Assembly: GCF_002056295.1 (NCBI RefSeq)
Contig: NZ_CP020100.1
Span: 2,503,501-2,567,500, forward strand
From: Halopseudomonas phragmitis
GTDB lineage: Bacteria > Pseudomonadota > Gammaproteobacteria > Pseudomonadales > Pseudomonadaceae
Reading direction: 5' to 3'
DNA: 64,000 bases
Within the stretch, counting starts at the first letter, position 1; each line of letters starts with the position of its first letter. Shown here in pieces: positions 61,230 to 64,000 of this stretch. Under the pieces are notes generated by a model that did not search any database, was not told the origin of the DNA, and saw only the letters and a program-made list of their open reading frames with translations. The position numbers were made by a program, and so were the translations under genes.

Positions 61230-62309
61230 TCAGAGCGGCTGTAGACGTTCGATCAGCCGGCCGCTGTCGGCCAGCTCAAGGAATTCATCGCCTAGTCGCT
61301 GGCTTTCGGCCATGGCGCCGCGCCAGTAACGCTCGCGGCCGTCATCGTCGCCCAGGTAACGGTTGAAGTCCCGGCGATCGGGTAGTTTGCCGTGCGGCAG
61401 GCTGGCCAGGTACTCGCGCGAGGGGGCCAGCAGCAGAACGTCGGCCAACTGCTCGGGATTGCCGCGCCGCCAGGGCAACGACTTGTCGAACCAGCCAGGC
61501 ACCACCCGGTCAACGAAGTGCGGGTATAGCACCACGCCGGGCGTCTGGTAGGGCAGGTCCAGATGGTAGTCGAGCAGACCGCCGTCACGGTAAACGCCCT
61601 GGCCGGCACCGGGAATATCGCGCACGCCTTGCATCACCATAGGGATCGCGGCCGAGGCCAGCAGTGCCGAGCGCAGGTTGCTGCTGTTCAGGCTGATGTG
61701 CTGGCTGGGAAAGTCGAGTAGCTCGGCCAGCGGCGGGCGCTGACGCGGGTCATGGAGGATGACTCGTTCGAAATAACGCTTGAGGTGGCGCCGGCCCAAC
61801 AGGTTGGCGCTGATGACGCCGGTAAGCCCCAACCCCAGTCGTGAGCGGCTGTCATGGCGCAGTAGCCCAAGGCTTTTCACCACCATGACATTGAGATGGT
61901 AGTGCGGGTTATTGAGTACATGGGCCTGATGCTCGCCGAGCAGGGCGTCGAGCATGTCGGCACAGCGTTGACTGATGTCGGCGACGCCAATGCCCTTGGG
62001 AAAACGCATATCGGTATAGAGCTCGCCCAGGCGCCGCAACCCGGTTACCGGATCGGGCAGGCAGGCGCTAACGAACCGCCAACTGCCGATTGAGGCGCCG
62101 ATCAGGCTGCGTGGCTGCGGACTGCGGGCCAGCCAGTCGCCGAACAGTGCCAGATCCAGGCCTTGAATACCCAGGGCCTTTGGGCCGCCGGCTGCTCCCG
62201 GAATGACATGGACGTCGCTCGGGCTCAAGCCGTTCTCGCGGATATGGGCCATGGCGCGGTGGCCTGCGCGCAGGGTCAGGGCGGGGGTGGCGATATGTAT
62301 GGCGGTCAT
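61230..62309 (-). CDS. Patatin-like phospholipase
   Basis: 359 residues. The glycine-rich oxyanion segment (GAAGGPKALG), the nucleophile elbow GASIGSW (GxSxG) and the catalytic Asp in DGGLLDYH form the Ser-Asp dyad of patatin-type lipid acyl hydrolases. There is no signal peptide, so it is cytosolic or membrane-associated. It is the first gene of the three-gene minus-strand operon and is divergent from the PepSY operon. Confidence 0.9.
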   Translation of the reverse strand: MTAIHIATPALTLRAGHRAMAHIRENGLSPSDVHVIPGAAGGPKALGIQGLDLALFGDWLARSPQPRSLIGASIGSWRFVSACLPDPVTGLRRLGELYTDMRFPKGIGVADISQRCADMLDALLGEHQAHVLNNPHYHLNVMVVKSLGLLRHDSRSRLGLGLTGVISANLLGRRHLKRYFERVILHDPRQRPPLAELLDFPSQHISLNSSNLRSALLASAAIPMVMQGVRDIPGAGQGVYRDGGLLDYHLDLPYQTPGVVLYPHFVDRVVPGWFDKSLPWRRGNPEQLADVLLLAPSREYLASLPHGKLPDRRDFNRYLGDDDGRERYWRGAMAESQRLGDEFLELADSGRLIERLQPL

Positions 62310-62317
62310 GCGGCTCT

Positions 62318-62333
62318 TTAAGGTTCGGTTCAG
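62318..62333 (+). promoter_or_regulatory. PmrA/BqsR-like direct-repeat site
   Basis: TTAAG-N6-TTCAG (spacer GTTCGG) matches the TTAAG-N6-TTAAG consensus of PmrA- and BqsR-type regulators except for one base. It lies about 75 bp upstream of the first PepSY gene and just upstream of the divergent patatin gene. The OmpR-type regulator at 63034 is the natural candidate to bind it. Confidence 0.5.
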
Positions 62334-62406
62334 GTAGCCCGGCTAAGCTGTAAAGGCATTCAACTACCGGCCCTGATATGGGGCAGCTCAAATGGAGACT
62401 TATACT

Positions 62407-62712
62407 ATGAAAAAACTCACCACACTGTCATGCGCTGTGCTGCTGGGTTTGGCTGGTTCTGTTGCGTTTGCCGATGATGTGCGGGTCGATGAGGCGCTAC
62501 GGCTGGTCAACGAAGGACAAATTCAGGCACTGGATCAGCTCAACGACAAGGCCCTGGCAGTTCAGCCTGGCGACATCACCGATACTGAGCTGGAGCACGA
62601 ATACGGACGCTATGTCTACAAAGTGGAGATTCGCGATGCCCAAGGGGCCGAGTGGGACGTCAAGCTGGATGCCAGCAGCGGCGAGGTCCTGCGTCACAAG
62701 CGAGATAACTGA
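62407..62712 (+). CDS. Periplasmic PepSY-domain protein (BqsP-like)
   Basis: 101 residues. Signal peptide MKKLTTLSCAVLLGLAGSVAFA followed by a PepSY domain ([47 protein letters not shown]). GGAG sits 10 nt before the ATG at 62407. Small PepSY proteins encoded ahead of a two-component system occur in the BqsPQRS/CarRS loci of Pseudomonas, where they are linked to metal responses. Confidence 0.88.
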   Translation: MKKLTTLSCAVLLGLAGSVAFADDVRVDEALRLVNEGQIQALDQLNDKALAVQPGDITDTELEHEYGRYVYKVEIRDAQGAEWDVKLDASSGEVLRHKRDN

Positions 62713-63034
62713 AAAACGCCGCAGCGTCAGTGCAGCCTGGCTGCCTCTGGCGCTGGTGCTGGCCCTGAGCGGCTCACCATTCGCCTGGGCGGGCCGCGAT
62801 ATTGGCCATGACGAAGCGCTGTACCTGGTAGAGCAGGGGGTGATATTGCCGTTACAGACGCTCATTGATGATGCCCTGCGACGTTTCCCCGGGCGGTTCC
62901 TGGAAGCCGAGCTGGAGTGGGACGATGGCCGTTATGTGTACGAGATCGAGATAGTAACCGAGGGGCGTCGGGTAATCGAACTGGAATATGACGCAGTGAC
63001 TGGGCAACTGCTCGATATCGACGAGGACGACTGA
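62669..63034 (+). CDS. Second periplasmic PepSY-domain protein, start uncertain
   Basis: 121 residues from the ATG at 62669. The signal core [25 protein letters not shown] is followed by a PepSY domain ([51 protein letters not shown]). The ATG at 62669 lies 44 nt inside the first PepSY gene, has no clear ribosome site and adds a 19-residue polar leader. Between it and the hydrophobic core there is no ATG, GTG or TTG; only ATA (62705) stands near the expected start. A coupled or rare start is possible. The stop overlaps the response-regulator ATG (TGATG). Confidence 0.8.
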   Translation: MPAAARSCVTSEITEKRRSVSAAWLPLALVLALSGSPFAWAGRDIGHDEALYLVEQGVILPLQTLIDDALRRFPGRFLEAELEWDDGRYVYEIEIVTEGRRVIELEYDAVTGQLLDIDEDD

Positions 63035-63705
63035 TGCGTTTGCTGCTGCTGGAAGACAACGTGTCATTGGCCGATAGCCTGTGTGCGCTGTTCAAGGAGG
63101 CCGGCTATGTGGTCGACTGGCGCGCCGACGGTCGGGATGGCCAGCACCTGGGCGAGCAGGAGCCCTACGACCTAGTAGTGCTGGATCTGGGGCTGCCTGG
63201 GCGCAGCGGCCTGGATATCCTGCGTAACTGGCGCGCCGCCGGGATTGATGTGCCGGTATTGATTCTGACTGCCCGTGGCAGTTGGAGTGAGCGCGTTGAA
63301 GGGCTCAAGGCTGGTGCCGACGACTATCTGGGCAAACCCTTTCATCATGAGGAGTTGCTGCTGCGGGTTCAGGCGCTGCTGCGCCGTAGTCATGGGCGTG
63401 ACCCGCAGCCCTGGCTGGAAGCCGGTGGCTTACGTCTGGATGAGCAGCGCCAGCAGGTCTCAGGCCCCGGGTTTGAAGATATTGCACTGTCGGCCAGCGA
63501 GTTCAAGCTACTGCGTTATCTGATGCTCCACGCTGGCAAGGTCCTGTCGAAGAGCCGGTTGAGCGATCACCTTTACGACTACGAGGCTGATCGCGACTCC
63601 AATGTGATCGAGGTTCAGATCAATCATCTGCGTCGCAAGCTTGGCCGCGATGCCATTGCTACCCGGCGTGGCCAAGGCTACGTGTTTGTCGGATTGGAAC
63701 CATGA
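63034..63705 (+). CDS. OmpR-family response regulator (BqsR/CarR-like)
   Basis: 223 residues. Receiver domain: LLLLEDN acidic pocket, phospho-acceptor Asp51 ([12 protein letters not shown]), Thr79 (LILTAR) and Lys101 (GKPF). The C-terminal winged helix ends [33 protein letters not shown]. It is coupled to the second PepSY gene by TGATG and to the kinase by ATGA. The TTAAG-type repeat upstream of the operon suggests autoregulation. Confidence 0.94.
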   Translation: MRLLLLEDNVSLADSLCALFKEAGYVVDWRADGRDGQHLGEQEPYDLVVLDLGLPGRSGLDILRNWRAAGIDVPVLILTARGSWSERVEGLKAGADDYLGKPFHHEELLLRVQALLRRSHGRDPQPWLEAGGLRLDEQRQQVSGPGFEDIALSASEFKLLRYLMLHAGKVLSKSRLSDHLYDYEADRDSNVIEVQINHLRRKLGRDAIATRRGQGYVFVGLEP

Positions 63706-64000
63706 CTTCTATCGGTCGCCGTTTGGGTGGCGGATTGCTGGTAACTCTGCTGATTACCGTGGTGCTGATCGGGCAGGGCAGTGTCTGGTTATTCGATCAG
63801 GCGCTCAGACGCTATCTGACCACTGTGTTGCAAAGTGAAACCGACTCGCTGCTGGCGGCCATCACGCCGGGTGATCAGGGATTCTACCTCGACAGTCTGC
63901 GTATTGACCCTGACTACCAGCGCCCGTTCTCCGGCCGTTATTTCGTGATCGACAGCCTGGACGGGCGCTGGCGCTCACGCTCATTGTGGGATCAGCGCCT
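63702..64000 (+). CDS. Sensor histidine kinase, N-terminal part (cut by window end)
   Basis: 99 residues are visible from the ATG at 63702, which overlaps the regulator stop (ATGA). The first transmembrane helix is [24 protein letters not shown], followed by a periplasmic sensor stretch with [20 protein letters not shown], a pattern common in BqsS/PhoQ-like sensors. The iron-binding RExxE motif of BqsS is not seen in the visible part. HAMP, HisKA and ATPase domains would lie beyond the window. Confidence 0.85.
   Translation, partial: MTSIGRRLGGGLLVTLLITVVLIGQGSVWLFDQALRRYLTTVLQSETDSLLAAITPGDQGFYLDSLRIDPDYQRPFSGRYFVIDSLDGRWRSRSLWDQR

Noticed and set aside
62462-62669. Longer version of the second PepSY protein starting at 62462
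   Set aside because: These codons lie in another frame of the first PepSY gene and give a Trp/Ser-rich leader with no homology; the signal peptide begins much later.

Overview
The window looks like chromosome of a gamma-proteobacterium of the Pseudomonas/Halopseudomonas group. The bases are GC-rich (about 60% by eye), and gene order on both sides follows the stretch of the Pseudomonas aeruginosa chromosome that holds soxR-type genes, fadE (PA2815 type), an ABC exporter, queF, mlaA, tal and dusA. Further on come the PA2778/PA2779 pair, sprT, ttcA and a BqsPQRS/CarRS-like two-component locus. The genus-level placement comes from remembered synteny, not from a search.

Layout. 1-3.4 kb: the end of a DUF815 AAA+ ATPase, a glutathione S-transferase, a 99-bp palindromic REPIN-like element, a membrane-anchored hypothetical protein, then tRNA-Glu and tRNA-Gly behind a strong sigma70 promoter and before a clean terminator. 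2.9-4.0 kb: soxR divergent from a DoxX/MexG-like gene, with a perfect SoxR box inside that gene's promoter. 4-17.4 kb: fadE with a small partner, an MFS transporter, a two-gene ABC-2 exporter, queF, a degenerate HAD protein, mlaA, a PilZ protein, a response regulator/PP2C phosphatase with its STAS partner, transaldolase and dusA.

17.5-44.6 kb: a complete-looking type VI secretion (T6SS) operon of the H2 type on the minus strand. The order is tssA-tssB-tssC-tssE-PAAR-tssF-tssG-clpV-sfa-[vgrG-DUF4123-LysM cargo-SUMF1-SUMF1']-orfX-tagH-tssJ-tssK-tssL-tssM-stp-stk. A sigma54-type promoter (GG-N10-GC) with a cluster of TTGCGCAA palindromes lies just upstream of tssA, which fits activation by the operon's own enhancer-binding protein Sfa. 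A lower-GC effector cassette sits exactly between sfa and the tiny lipoprotein gene orfX. It carries a LysM-domain cargo candidate and two SUMF1-fold genes. The second SUMF1 gene is a tandem partial copy that has lost its signal peptide and created a new ATGA-coupled start. No hcp gene is present in the window.

45-64 kb: a HerA-like ATPase, a C39-like lipoprotein peptidase with its small membrane partner, a gamma-glutamylputrescine oxidase-like flavoenzyme, sprT, a flavodoxin-fold reductase, a second MFS transporter, and a fused phosphatase/synthase for the osmolyte glucosylglycerol (GgpPS). These are followed by a large secreted beta-propeller-like lipoprotein, a DnaJ-related protein, a Yip1 membrane protein, ttcA, a divergent Tag-like protein, an NlpC/P60 lipoprotein, and a patatin-CPBP protease-methyltransferase operon. 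The window ends in a PepSY-PepSY-response regulator-histidine kinase operon that runs off the edge.

Overall this is core genome of a salt-tolerant pseudomonad with an antibacterial T6SS. The most interesting novelty is in the T6SS effector cassette and its control region. No CRISPR array, insertion sequence, integrase or rRNA gene was seen.
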